Source of the DNA: Streptomyces mobaraensis NBRC 13819 = DSM 40847
GTDB taxonomy: Bacteria > Actinomycetota > Actinomycetes > Streptomycetales > Streptomycetaceae
Assembly: GCF_017916255.1 (NCBI RefSeq)
Contig: NZ_CP072827.1
Span: 5,977,501 to 6,041,500, forward strand
Direction: 5' to 3'
Length of the DNA: 64,000 nucleotides
The notes under the pieces are model-generated. The model saw only the letters and a program-made list of their open reading frames with translations. It was not told the DNA's origin and searched no databases. Shown here in pieces: positions 25,903 through 34,539 of the stretch (positions are counted from its first letter, which is position 1; every line of letters begins with the position of its first letter). A program made the position numbers and the translations under genes.

Positions 25903-28311
25903 ATGCGCATCGTCATCACCGGCCTGGGCATGATCTCGGCCGTCGGCTCCACCGCCGACGAGTGCTGGACCGCCATCCGGGCCGCCCGGAGCGGCATCGG
26001 CACGGTCACCGAGGTCGACACCACGGGCCTGATCACCACCCAGGGCGGCCAGTCGCCCGTCAAGGAGGTGCCCGGCGTCGACCGCTGTCTGACGCTGGCC
26101 CTCACCGCCGCCACCGAGGCCGTCGAGCACGGCCGCCTCGCCGAGGCCGGCTACGCCCCCGAGCGGGTCGGCGTCGTCATCGGCAGCAGCCTCGGCACCA
26201 GCCGCAGCGTCGGCACGTTCCACCAGCAGTGGCTCCGCGAGGGCCTGCGGAAGGCGGACGTCCGGCTGCTCAAGGGCTACGCCCTGCACAGCGTCGCCGA
26301 CGCCGTCGCGGAGAAGCTCGGCCTGGGCGGCCCCCGTTCGCTGCTCTCCAACGCCTGCGCCGCCGGCGCGGTGGCCATCGGCTACGCGCTGGAGCTCATG
26401 TGGAGCGGCGAGGCCGACGCCGTGCTCGTCGGCGGCGTGGACCCGCTGGCCGAGCTGTCCTTCAACGGCTTCAACTCGCTGGGCGCGCTGGACTCCGGCG
26501 GCTGTTCCCCGTACACCCGCTCCGAGGGCCTCAACCTCGGCGAGGGCGCGGGCTTCCTGCTGCTGGAGAAGGCGGACACCGCCGCGGCCCGCGGCATGTC
26601 CGCGGTCGCCGAGGTGGCCGGCTACGGCCTGTCCGCCGACGCCTACCACCAGACCGCCCCGGACCCCGGCGGCGAGGGCGCCCAGCGCGCCATGGCCGCC
26701 GCCCTGCACAGCGCCGGGCACACGGTCGAGGACGTCGACTACATCAATGGCCACGGCACGGGCACCCCGACCAACGACAAGGTCGAACCCAAGGCGATCA
26801 AGACGCTGTTCAAGACGCCGCCGCCGGTCAGCTCCACCAAGTCGATGATCGGCCACACCCTGGGCGCGGCCGGCGCGGTCGAGGCCGTGGTCTGCGCCCT
26901 GGCCGTGCGCGACGGCGTCCTGCCGCCCACCGCCAACACCGGTGGCGCCGAGGCCCCGAGCGGCCTCGACATCGTCCCGGAGGCCGCGCGCGAGCAGGAC
27001 GTCGACGTCGTCGTCTCCAACTCCTTCGCCTTCGGCGGCAACAACGCCGCCCTGGTGATCCGGCACCCCGAGCGCGTCACCACCGAGCCGCCGGCCGCCG
27101 CCGCGGCCGCGGCCGGCCGGGACGTCGTCATCACCGGCGTCGCGGGCATCGCGGGCGCCGCCACCGGCAACGACGAGCTGTTCGCCGCGCTCGCCGAGGG
27201 CACGCCCGTCTACCAGGGCGAGGTCGAACTCGACGGCTTCGGCACCCGCCGGGCCGGCACGGTCGACTTCAAGGCCATCGCCGCCGGCATCAACCCCGCC
27301 GTGCTCCGCCGGATGGACCCCACCAGCCGGCTGGCCGCGGCCGTGGTCGCCGAACTGCACCGCGCGTACGGCAAGCCGAGCCGCCAGGAGGCCGCGGGGA
27401 CCGGGCTCATCTTCGCGACCGGACTGGCCCCGATCACCCCGGTCCAGGAGTTCGACAGCGGCGTCGTGCTCGCCGGCGGACCCACCGGCGCCAACCCGAA
27501 GTTCTTCCCGAACACCGTGGTCAACGCCGCCGCCGGACACGTCGCCATCCTGCACCGGTTCAAGGGCATCACCGCCACCGTGTGCAGCGGCGGCACCAGC
27601 GCCCTGAGCGCGCTGCACTACGCCTACCGGCTGATCGCCCGCGGCGCCGCCGAGCGCATCGTCGTGGTCGTCGCGGACGAGTGCCCCGACGCGCTGGTCG
27701 CCGGGCACGTCAAGGTCCCCGGTTTCCTGGGGAGTTCGGACGTCCGTCCGTTCGCGGGCGGCGGCACGGTGCTGTCCGCCGGCGCGGTCGCCATCGCGCT
27801 GGAGTCCACGGACGCGGCCCGCGCGTCCGGCCGCCGGGTCCTGGGCCGCGTCGCCGGCTTCGGTCTCACCGGCGACGACAGCGGTATCGCCGGGCTCCGC
27901 CCGGACGGCGCCGCCTGGGCCCGCTCGATGACCGAGGCGCTGCGCGCCGCGGACCTCTCGCCCGAGGACATCGGCCTGGTCGCCTCGGCGGCCATGGGCC
28001 GCCCGGCCGTCGACGACGCCGAGATCGCCGCGCTCCGCGCCGGCGGCCTGGCGGAACGTCCCGTCACCGCCACCAAGTCGGTGTTCGGCGAGACCTACGG
28101 CTCCGCCCCGGGCCTGGCCCTCGCCGCCGCGCTGCGCGCGATGGCCGACGGCGTGCTCCCGGGCACGGCCGGTGTCCCGGACGCGCCGGAGGAACTGCCC
28201 GGCCTGGTCCCGCAGGGCGGCCGTCAGGGCGGCGTCGACCACGCATTGATCTCCAGCTTCGCCTACGGCGGCAGTTACGTGTCGCTGGTCGTCTCGAAGG
28301 GGGACGTGTGA
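25903..28311 (+). CDS. Single-chain ketosynthase-chain length factor fusion (KS-CLF)
   Basis: An 802-residue protein made of two thiolase-fold ketosynthase units. The first (1-390) is intact: Cys152 in NACAAG, His284 in GHGTGTP and His318 in SMIGHTLGAAG. An Ala-rich linker (PPAAAAAAAGR) leads to the second (about 405-802), which keeps a Cys (residue 561, VCSGGTS). It lacks both histidines: ASAAMGRPAVDD stands where HGTGT belongs, and SVFGETYGSAPG replaces the GH motif. This is the pattern of a KS-alpha/KS-beta pair as in type II PKS, here on one chain. It should condense malonyl-ACP iteratively, with the second half setting the length. Confidence 0.88.
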   Translation: MRIVITGLGMISAVGSTADECWTAIRAARSGIGTVTEVDTTGLITTQGGQSPVKEVPGVDRCLTLALTAATEAVEHGRLAEAGYAPERVGVVIGSSLGTSRSVGTFHQQWLREGLRKADVRLLKGYALHSVADAVAEKLGLGGPRSLLSNACAAGAVAIGYALELMWSGEADAVLVGGVDPLAELSFNGFNSLGALDSGGCSPYTRSEGLNLGEGAGFLLLEKADTAAARGMSAVAEVAGYGLSADAYHQTAPDPGGEGAQRAMAAALHSAGHTVEDVDYINGHGTGTPTNDKVEPKAIKTLFKTPPPVSSTKSMIGHTLGAAGAVEAVVCALAVRDGVLPPTANTGGAEAPSGLDIVPEAAREQDVDVVVSNSFAFGGNNAALVIRHPERVTTEPPAAAAAAAGRDVVITGVAGIAGAATGNDELFAALAEGTPVYQGEVELDGFGTRRAGTVDFKAIAAGINPAVLRRMDPTSRLAAAVVAELHRAYGKPSRQEAAGTGLIFATGLAPITPVQEFDSGVVLAGGPTGANPKFFPNTVVNAAAGHVAILHRFKGITATVCSGGTSALSALHYAYRLIARGAAERIVVVVADECPDALVAGHVKVPGFLGSSDVRPFAGGGTVLSAGAVAIALESTDAARASGRRVLGRVAGFGLTGDDSGIAGLRPDGAAWARSMTEALRAADLSPEDIGLVASAAMGRPAVDDAEIAALRAGGLAERPVTATKSVFGETYGSAPGLALAAALRAMADGVLPGTAGVPDAPEELPGLVPQGGRQGGVDHALISSFAYGGSYVSLVVSKGDV

Positions 28312-29324
28312 TGACCGCCACCACGACGGCGGCCCGGACCGGCACACGGACGGACGACGTCCTCACCGCCACCGGCCTGGTCAAGAAGTTCGGCGACCGC
28401 GCCGTGGTCGACGGCGTCTCGCTGCGCGTCGGCACCGGCGAGATCCTCGGCTTCCTCGGCCCCAACGGCGCCGGCAAGTCGACGACCATCGCCATGCTGA
28501 CCGGCGCCCTCAAGCCCGACGGCGGCACCATCCAGGTGGACGGCGCCGACTTCGCGGCCGGACCGATGCGCGCCAAGGCCCTCATCGGCGTCGTCCCGCA
28601 GGAGATCGCGCTCTACCCGACGCTCAGCGCCCGGCAGAACCTGACCTTCTTCGCGGGCGCCTACAAGCTGTCCCGCGGCGAGCGCCGCGAGCGCATCGAC
28701 TGGGCGCTCGACGTGGTCGGGCTCGCCGACCGGGCCGGCGACAAGGTCGCGTCCTACTCCGGCGGCATGCAGCGCCGCGTCAACATCGCGGCGGCCCTGC
28801 TGCACATGCCGCGGCTGCTCTTCCTGGACGAGCCCACCGTGGGCGTGGACGCGCAGAGCCGCAACCAGATCTTCGAGACGGTGCTGCGGCTGCGCGCCGA
28901 GTTCGGCATGTCGGTGGTCTACACGAGCCACTACATGCCCGAGGTCGAGCAGCTCTGCGACCGCATCGTCATCGTCGACCACGGCAAGGTGCTCGCCGAG
29001 GGCACCCAGGAGGAACTGCTCCGGCCGCTCGGCGAGGGGCTGCTCGAATGGGCGCCCACCGCCGAGGAGCTGGGGAAGCTCCCCGGCGGCATGTCCTGGC
29101 TGGAGGCGCGGTTCGCGGGCCACGGGCAGATCTCCGTGGCCGCGTCCGGCGACGGCTCGTCCGTCCTGCGCATCCGGGTCAACGACATGCCGGCCACCCT
29201 GCGCGAGGTCTCCGAGATCGCGGCCGGGACCGGCCTCGGCCTGGGCGGCATCCGCCTCGGCCGCCCCGACCTCGAATCCCTCTTCCTCGACCTGACCGGC
29301 CGCCAGATCAGGGACGGTGCCTGA
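28311..29324 (+). CDS. DrrA-type ABC transporter ATP-binding protein
   Basis: A 337-residue cytoplasmic ATPase. Walker A is GPNGAGKSTT, the signature is YSGGMQRRVN, and Walker B is RLLFLDEPTVGVDAQ; the length and C-terminal ~100-residue extension fit the DrrA/antibiotic exporter class. It pairs with the permease encoded immediately after (ATG of that gene overlaps this stop) to export the product or give self-resistance. Its own start overlaps the KS-CLF stop. Confidence 0.95.
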   Translation: MTATTTAARTGTRTDDVLTATGLVKKFGDRAVVDGVSLRVGTGEILGFLGPNGAGKSTTIAMLTGALKPDGGTIQVDGADFAAGPMRAKALIGVVPQEIALYPTLSARQNLTFFAGAYKLSRGERRERIDWALDVVGLADRAGDKVASYSGGMQRRVNIAAALLHMPRLLFLDEPTVGVDAQSRNQIFETVLRLRAEFGMSVVYTSHYMPEVEQLCDRIVIVDHGKVLAEGTQEELLRPLGEGLLEWAPTAEELGKLPGGMSWLEARFAGHGQISVAASGDGSSVLRIRVNDMPATLREVSEIAAGTGLGLGGIRLGRPDLESLFLDLTGRQIRDGA

Positions 29325-30520
29325 TGTTTGCCATGATCCGTAAGGAGCTGCTGGTCCTGTTGCGGGACCGCGCCTCCCTGATCACGCTGTTCGTCTCGCC
29401 GATGCTCTTCATCACGGTGATGAGCCTCGCCCTGTCGAACTCCTTCGACACGCTCGGCTCCGCGCCGAAGATGAGCATCTCGATCGTCGACCAGGACGGC
29501 GGCGCCGCCGCCAGGAACGTCGCCAAGGCGCTGAAGAGCAGCGACGAACTGGACGTCACCACCGGGCTGAAGAGCGACGCCGCGGACAAGCGGGTGCGGG
29601 ACGGCAAGGACTCGTTCGCCGTCGTCATCCCGGCCGGCTTCGAGAAGGAGGTGGAGAGCGGCCGGAAGCCGCACTTCTCCTTCGTGGTGGACCCCTCGTC
29701 CTCCCGCCAGGTCGTCGACCCGCTCCAGGCCGCCATCCGCAGCGCGGTGCTGACGGTCACCTCCAGCACCCGCACGGCCGTCTCGCTGGAGAAGCAGCGC
29801 GCGGCCGAGCGCGACCCGGTCCGCCGGGCCGAGCTGAAGAAGCAGATCGACAAGATCGACGAGACGTGGAGCGGGGTGACCTCGACCAGCACCTTCCCCA
29901 AGGGCATGACGGGGGTGAAGTACCCCTCGGTGTACCAGCAGAACGTCCCCGGCTACACCGTGATGTACGTCTTCTTCATCGTCACCGTCATGGCGGGCTC
30001 GATCATGGTCGAGCGCCGTGAGGGAACGTTCCGACGGCTGCTCTCCGCGCCCGTACCGCGCTGGCAGTTGCTGCTGGGCAAGGTGCTGCCGTACCTGTTC
30101 GTCGCGGTGGCGCAGGTGGGCGTGCTGATGGCCTTCGGCAAGCTCGTCTTCGGCATGGACCTCGGCGTCCACCCGCTCGCCCTGGTGCCGATCACCGTGG
30201 CGCTGGGCTGCTGCGCGGTGGCGCTCGGCCTGCTGCTGGCCTCGTTCGCCAAGAGCGAGTCCCAGGTCAACGGCATGGGCACCATCGTCATCCTGGTGCT
30301 GGCCGCGCTCGGCGGCTGCATGGTGCCCGGCGTCTTCATGCCGGAATTCATGCGGAACATCGCCGAGTTCACCCCGCACGGCAAGGCGCTCAACGCCTTC
30401 CAGGAGGTCATGGTCAAGGGCGCCGACCTCGGGACGGTGCTGCCGGCCAGCGGCTTCCTGCTGGGCCTGGCCGCGCTGTTCTTCGTCCTGGCCGTGCCGC
30501 GGTTCCGGTTCGTCAAGTGA
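29324..30520 (+). CDS. ABC-2 type permease
   Basis: A 398-residue integral membrane protein of the ABC-2/YhgE-like layout. One helix lies near the N-terminus (LLRDRASLITLFVSPMLFIT), then an extracytoplasmic domain of about 180 residues, then five helices: VMYVFFIVTVMAGSIMVERR, LPYLFVAVAQVGVLMAFG, LVPITVALGCCAVALGLLLA, IVILVLAALGGCMVPGVFMP and LLGLAALFFVLAVPRF. The motif EGTFRRLLSAPV is typical. With the preceding ATPase it forms a drug-type exporter. Confidence 0.93.
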   Translation: MFAMIRKELLVLLRDRASLITLFVSPMLFITVMSLALSNSFDTLGSAPKMSISIVDQDGGAAARNVAKALKSSDELDVTTGLKSDAADKRVRDGKDSFAVVIPAGFEKEVESGRKPHFSFVVDPSSSRQVVDPLQAAIRSAVLTVTSSTRTAVSLEKQRAAERDPVRRAELKKQIDKIDETWSGVTSTSTFPKGMTGVKYPSVYQQNVPGYTVMYVFFIVTVMAGSIMVERREGTFRRLLSAPVPRWQLLLGKVLPYLFVAVAQVGVLMAFGKLVFGMDLGVHPLALVPITVALGCCAVALGLLLASFAKSESQVNGMGTIVILVLAALGGCMVPGVFMPEFMRNIAEFTPHGKALNAFQEVMVKGADLGTVLPASGFLLGLAALFFVLAVPRFRFVK

Positions 30521-31404
30521 TCCCCGCCGAGGAGCGGACCGGGACGCTGTACGTCCGCCTCACCGCCGCCCCTCGGCTCCCACGCGACGCCTTCGGCCGC
30601 CGCTCCAGCCCGCCCGGGCGGGTGCTGCTCCGCGCGGCGGCAGGGGCGGCGGCCGGACTCCACCAGCCGCCGGAGCGGCTGCCGGACGGCCGCTGGCACT
30701 GGCCGGACTCCGGCTGGCGCGGCTCCGTCTCGCACACCGGGGCCCTCGGCCTGGTGGCCCTCGCCCGGGGCGTCTGGGTCGGGGCGGACGTCCAGGAGCA
30801 CCGGGAACGGCCCGCCGCGCTGCGGTGGCTGGCCCGCGTGCTGGGCCGGCCGCCCGGGGCCGTGGCCACGGTCCGCGAGTGGACCGAGGTCGAGGCCCTG
30901 CTCAAGGCCCGGGGCACGGCGGGCGTCCGGCCGGAGCGGCTGGACCCGCTGCCCGGGTGGCGGCCGGGGTGGCGGGACGCGGGCGGGGGGTGGTGGCTGT
31001 GGAGCGGGACGCTGGCGGGGGCGGGCTTCGACTGCCACTCCGGTCCCGGTCCCGGTCCCGGTCCTGACTCCGGCTCTGGTCCGGGCCTTGGCTCCGGCCT
31101 CGGTCCTGGTCTCGGTCGTGGCCCCGGTCCTGACTCCGGCTCCGGTCCGGGCCTCGGCTCCGGCCTCGGCCCTGGCCCCCGTCCCGGCCCCGGCCCCGGT
31201 CCCTGCCCCGAGACGTACGTCGCGCTGGCGGCCCGGGCACCGCTGGCCGTCCGCCCGCTGCCGCCGTACGACGGCGACGGGCACCCCGCCTTCCCCGCGG
31301 TGCCATCCGGGGCCGACGGCCCTGGTGACCCCGCCGGCCCCGCCAGTCTCACCGGCCCTGCCGGCCCCCGCAGTCCCAGCAGAACGAAAGGAACGCAGAG
31401 ATGA
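30517..31404 (+). CDS. Sfp-like 4'-phosphopantetheinyl transferase with repeat tail
   Basis: A 295-residue protein starting with GTGA overlap. The region GSVSHTGALGLVALARGVWV followed by GADVQEHRERPAALRWLARV matches the P1-P2 core of Sfp-type PPTases, and TEVEALLKARG matches the P3 helix. The usual Lys of WxxKEAxxK is Val here, so activity should be tested. Residues about 170-230 are an unusual Gly/Pro/Ser/Leu repeat coded by a 66-base tandem duplication (31061 onward). It would convert the cluster ACP and PCP to holo forms. The family call rests on these motifs and the cluster context. Confidence 0.7.
   Translation: MIPAEERTGTLYVRLTAAPRLPRDAFGRRSSPPGRVLLRAAAGAAAGLHQPPERLPDGRWHWPDSGWRGSVSHTGALGLVALARGVWVGADVQEHRERPAALRWLARVLGRPPGAVATVREWTEVEALLKARGTAGVRPERLDPLPGWRPGWRDAGGGWWLWSGTLAGAGFDCHSGPGPGPGPDSGSGPGLGSGLGPGLGRGPGPDSGSGPGLGSGLGPGPRPGPGPGPCPETYVALAARAPLAVRPLPPYDGDGHPAFPAVPSGADGPGDPAGPASLTGPAGPRSPSRTKGTQR
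31061..31192 (+). repeat. In-frame 66-base tandem repeat in the PPTase gene
   Basis: Two near-identical copies, starting at 31061 and 31127, each begin GTCCTGACTCCGGCT and encode a 22-residue Gly/Pro/Ser/Leu block. Flanking sequence is made of shorter GGTCCC hexamer runs. The register keeps the reading frame. It looks like slippage-prone coding repeat in a spacer region rather than a folded domain. Confidence 0.75.
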
Positions 31405-32624
31405 CCGCCGTCAGCCGCGCACGCCGCGCCGACGCCGGCTACAGCCGGCCGATCTCGCCCACCGAACGGGGCTACCTCGCCGGCGCCCTGGTGACACCGC
31501 CGATGGCCATCCAGATCTTCGTCGAGGGCGAGGGCGCCGTCACCGCCGACGAGCTCCGGCGCGCCGTCGCCGTGGCGTCGGAGGCATGCCCCGGCGCCCG
31601 TCTGGTCAAGCGGGGCAACCGCTGGGCGGACAGCGGGATCACCCCGCCCGTCCTGGAGGTGGACGGCGCCGCGCTCGACCGCCGGACCTTCGACACGGCC
31701 GGCAGCGAGGTGCTGCGCCGGCCGTTCAGCCCGGTCAAGGGCCCCAACTGCGAGGTGCTGCTGCTCTCCGGCGAGCCCGCCACGATCGTCTTCCGCGCCT
31801 TCCACGCTGTCATGGACGGCAAGGGCGTGATGACCTGGGCGCAGGAGGTCTTCCGCGCCCTGCGCGGCGAGGAGCCGGTGGGCGCGCCCTCGACGGAGAC
31901 CGAGTCGGGCGTCGTCAAGCGCTTCGGCACCGGTGCTCCCGCCCCGGGCCCGGCCCCCGAGTGCCCCAACCCCTTCGACCGGCTGCCGGCCGGCCGGGAC
32001 ACCGGGGACGTCTCCGACGTGCCCTGGCTGTGGCGCCGCAGGACCGTCGAGGGCAACCACAACGCCGTGGTGGCCAGGACGGCCGCCGCGCTGTGCGCGC
32101 TGCTGCCGGACGAGGACTGCCGCTTCATGGTCCCGGTCAACATCCGCCGCCACGACCCGTCCCTCGCCTCCACGGCCAACCTCAGCCTCCCGCTGTTCGT
32201 CGACGTCCCCGCGGGCGCCGACCGGGCGCAGATCCAGGGGCGGCTGCTGCGGGCCATGTTCGAGCGGCAGGAGCTGTCGTCGATCGGCGCGTTCCCCGTC
32301 ACGTCGTCCGGCATGGCGCCCACCCTCGGCGCGGCCCGCGCGACCCGGGAGCACCGCGAGACGTACCCCTGCACGCTCGTCGTCTCCGACCTGGGCAAGG
32401 TCGACCTGGACGCGCTCTCCGGCGGCGGTTTCACGGCCGCGACCGCGTACTCGCTGCCCATGCACGTGCCGTACGCCCCGGCCTTCCTCACCGTCTACCA
32501 GCCGCCGGGCCGCACCGAGATCGGCCTCTCGTGCCGTAACGAGCCGGGCATGGCCGCCCGGGCGGACGCCCTGCTCGACCTGATCGCAGAAGAACTGACC
32601 GGTCTGCCGGCCCGGACCGGCTGA
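31401..32624 (+). CDS. PapA-like condensation-fold acyltransferase
   Basis: A 407-residue enzyme of the chloramphenicol acetyltransferase/condensation superfamily. The catalytic motif HxxxDG is HAVMDG (His135, Asp139), placed as expected. The segment CRFMVPVNIRRHDPSLASTA and the later TLVVSDLGKVDLD resemble PapA/WES and free-standing condensation enzymes. It could transfer the polyenoyl chain from ACP to an amine or alcohol, such as Dap or a PCP-bound amino acid, and so release or join the two halves. ATGA overlap with the PPTase gene shows it belongs to the operon. Confidence 0.85.
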   Translation: MTAVSRARRADAGYSRPISPTERGYLAGALVTPPMAIQIFVEGEGAVTADELRRAVAVASEACPGARLVKRGNRWADSGITPPVLEVDGAALDRRTFDTAGSEVLRRPFSPVKGPNCEVLLLSGEPATIVFRAFHAVMDGKGVMTWAQEVFRALRGEEPVGAPSTETESGVVKRFGTGAPAPGPAPECPNPFDRLPAGRDTGDVSDVPWLWRRRTVEGNHNAVVARTAAALCALLPDEDCRFMVPVNIRRHDPSLASTANLSLPLFVDVPAGADRAQIQGRLLRAMFERQELSSIGAFPVTSSGMAPTLGAARATREHRETYPCTLVVSDLGKVDLDALSGGGFTAATAYSLPMHVPYAPAFLTVYQPPGRTEIGLSCRNEPGMAARADALLDLIAEELTGLPARTG

Positions 32625-32640
32625 CGAAGGAGTGACCACC

Positions 32641-34539
32641 ATGGGGGACAACGGGCACCTGCCCGGTGAGCAGTGGGACGCGGTCGTCGTCGGCAGCGGC
32701 TTCGGCGGCCTGGTCTGCGCCGGCTACCTGGCGGCCTGCGGGCGCCGGGTGCTCGTGCTGGAACAGCACGACGTGGCCGGCGGCAACGCCCACGCCTTCC
32801 GGCGCCGCCGCGCCTACGAGTTCGACGTCGGCCTGCACTACGTCGGCGACTGCGGACCCGGCGGCATCCTGCCCGCCATCCTCTCCGGCCTCGGCCTCGC
32901 CGACCGGGTCGCCTTCCGCTCCCTGGACCCGGACGGCTTCGACGAACTCGCCCTCCCCGGCCTCGACGTCCGCGTCCCGGCCGGCTGGGACCGCTACCGG
33001 GACCGGCTGAAGCGGGCCCTGCCCGGGGACGCCGAGGGCATCGACGCCTTCGCCGCGATCTGCGAGGCCATCGGCAAGGAGAAGCACGAGGCCCTCCTCG
33101 CCGACATGGACCTCGACGACCCGCGGATGCTCAAGCTGATGCCGCTCACCGGGCGGTGGGGCCGCCGGACGCTGCACGACCTGTTCGAGCACTGCGGGCT
33201 GTCGGCCCGGGCCCGCGCGGTGCTGGCCGCGCAGTCGGCCAACTACGGTTCGCCGCCCAGCGCCACCACGGTCTTCACGCACGTCTCGGTGCTCGACCAC
33301 TATCTGCGCGGCGCGTACTACCCGATGGGCGGCGCGCAGGGGCTCGTCGCGGCGCTCGTCGAGGCGCTGGAGGCGCGCGGCGGCGAACTGCGCACCCGCA
33401 GCCGCGTAGAGCGCATCCTCGTCGAGCGCGGTACCGCGCGCGGCGTCCGGCTCGCGGACGGTACGGAGATCGAGGCGCCGCTCGTCGTCTCGAACGCCGA
33501 CTACCCGCGCACCATCCTGGAGCTGACCGGCGCCGAGCACTTCCCGCCCGCGCTGGTCAAGCGCACGCGCGGCGCGACCATGCGGCTGCCGGTGGCGGTC
33601 CTGTACGCGGGCCTGGACCGCGACTTCTCCGACCGCCCCAACGCCAACGTGTGGTGGCACCGCGGCTGGGACGTCGAGGCCGCCTACCGCGAGGTCGCCG
33701 AGGGCTGCCCGTCCGGCGAACTGCCCTTCGCCTTCCTCTCCTTCGCCTCCCTGAAGGACCCCGAGTCGCCGCACGTCTGCCCGCCCGGGCACACCAACCT
33801 GCAGGTCATGGCACCGCTGGCGCTGCGCTACGGTGGTCCCGAGCAGGGCGGTTACCGGCGCGACCCCGCCTACGCGGCGGAGAAGGAACGGGTCACCGAG
33901 CTGCTGCTGACGGCCGCCGAGCGGGCGCTCGGACCGATCCGCGACAGCGTGGTGCACCTGGAGACGGCCACCGCGCTCACCCACCAGCGGTACATCTCCT
34001 CGACCGGCGGCACCCCGTACGGGCTCGCCACCTGGGGGCCGTTCGGCATGCGGCCGGAGGCGCGCACCAGCGTCAAGGGCCTGTACGTCGTCGGCCAGAG
34101 CAGCCGCTACGGCAGCGGCATCGTGGGCGTGGCGATCAGCGGCATCCTGTGCGCGGCCCGCGTCACCGGCCGCCGGCTGCTCGCGGAGGCGCACGCGGGC
34201 GCGGTCTTCACCGACCCCGCGCTGCTGCCCGAACGCCCCGCCGACTGGGACCCGATGGCGGTGTCCCGCGGCGCGGCCCGACGGGACCGCTCCGTGGCCC
34301 GCACCGGGCGGGGGACGCGTGGCGGCGGCGAGCCCGCCGTTCGCGCCGAGGGAGCCGACCGGACCGGGGGAGCGGCCCGCATCGAGGGGGCGGCCCGCGA
34401 CGCGAGCGCCCCCGCCGGGCGCGCGCCCCGCACCCGTACCGACGCCGCCACCCGCCCCGACCCCGCCACCCGCCCCGACCGGGTGGCCCGCACCCGTACC
34501 GACAACGCACCGGCCACCGTGGGGGACCAGCCGACATGA
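32641..34539 (+). CDS. CrtI/retinol saturase-like FAD oxidoreductase
   Basis: A 632-residue flavoprotein. The FAD loop is VVVGSGFGGLVCAGYLA, followed by LEQHDVAGGNAHAFRRRRAY. The C-terminal FAD-binding motif is GLYVVGQSSRYGSGIVGVAI. This layout is shared by phytoene desaturases and all-trans-retinol saturases, which act on conjugated polyenes; here the substrate may be the polyene chain. ATG 32641 is favoured by GAAGGAG, since GTG 32632 lies too near it. The last ~110 residues are a low-complexity Arg/Ala/Thr/Asp/Pro tail that is unlikely to be catalytic. Confidence 0.87.
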   Translation: MGDNGHLPGEQWDAVVVGSGFGGLVCAGYLAACGRRVLVLEQHDVAGGNAHAFRRRRAYEFDVGLHYVGDCGPGGILPAILSGLGLADRVAFRSLDPDGFDELALPGLDVRVPAGWDRYRDRLKRALPGDAEGIDAFAAICEAIGKEKHEALLADMDLDDPRMLKLMPLTGRWGRRTLHDLFEHCGLSARARAVLAAQSANYGSPPSATTVFTHVSVLDHYLRGAYYPMGGAQGLVAALVEALEARGGELRTRSRVERILVERGTARGVRLADGTEIEAPLVVSNADYPRTILELTGAEHFPPALVKRTRGATMRLPVAVLYAGLDRDFSDRPNANVWWHRGWDVEAAYREVAEGCPSGELPFAFLSFASLKDPESPHVCPPGHTNLQVMAPLALRYGGPEQGGYRRDPAYAAEKERVTELLLTAAERALGPIRDSVVHLETATALTHQRYISSTGGTPYGLATWGPFGMRPEARTSVKGLYVVGQSSRYGSGIVGVAISGILCAARVTGRRLLAEAHAGAVFTDPALLPERPADWDPMAVSRGAARRDRSVARTGRGTRGGGEPAVRAEGADRTGGAARIEGAARDASAPAGRAPRTRTDAATRPDPATRPDRVARTRTDNAPATVGDQPT

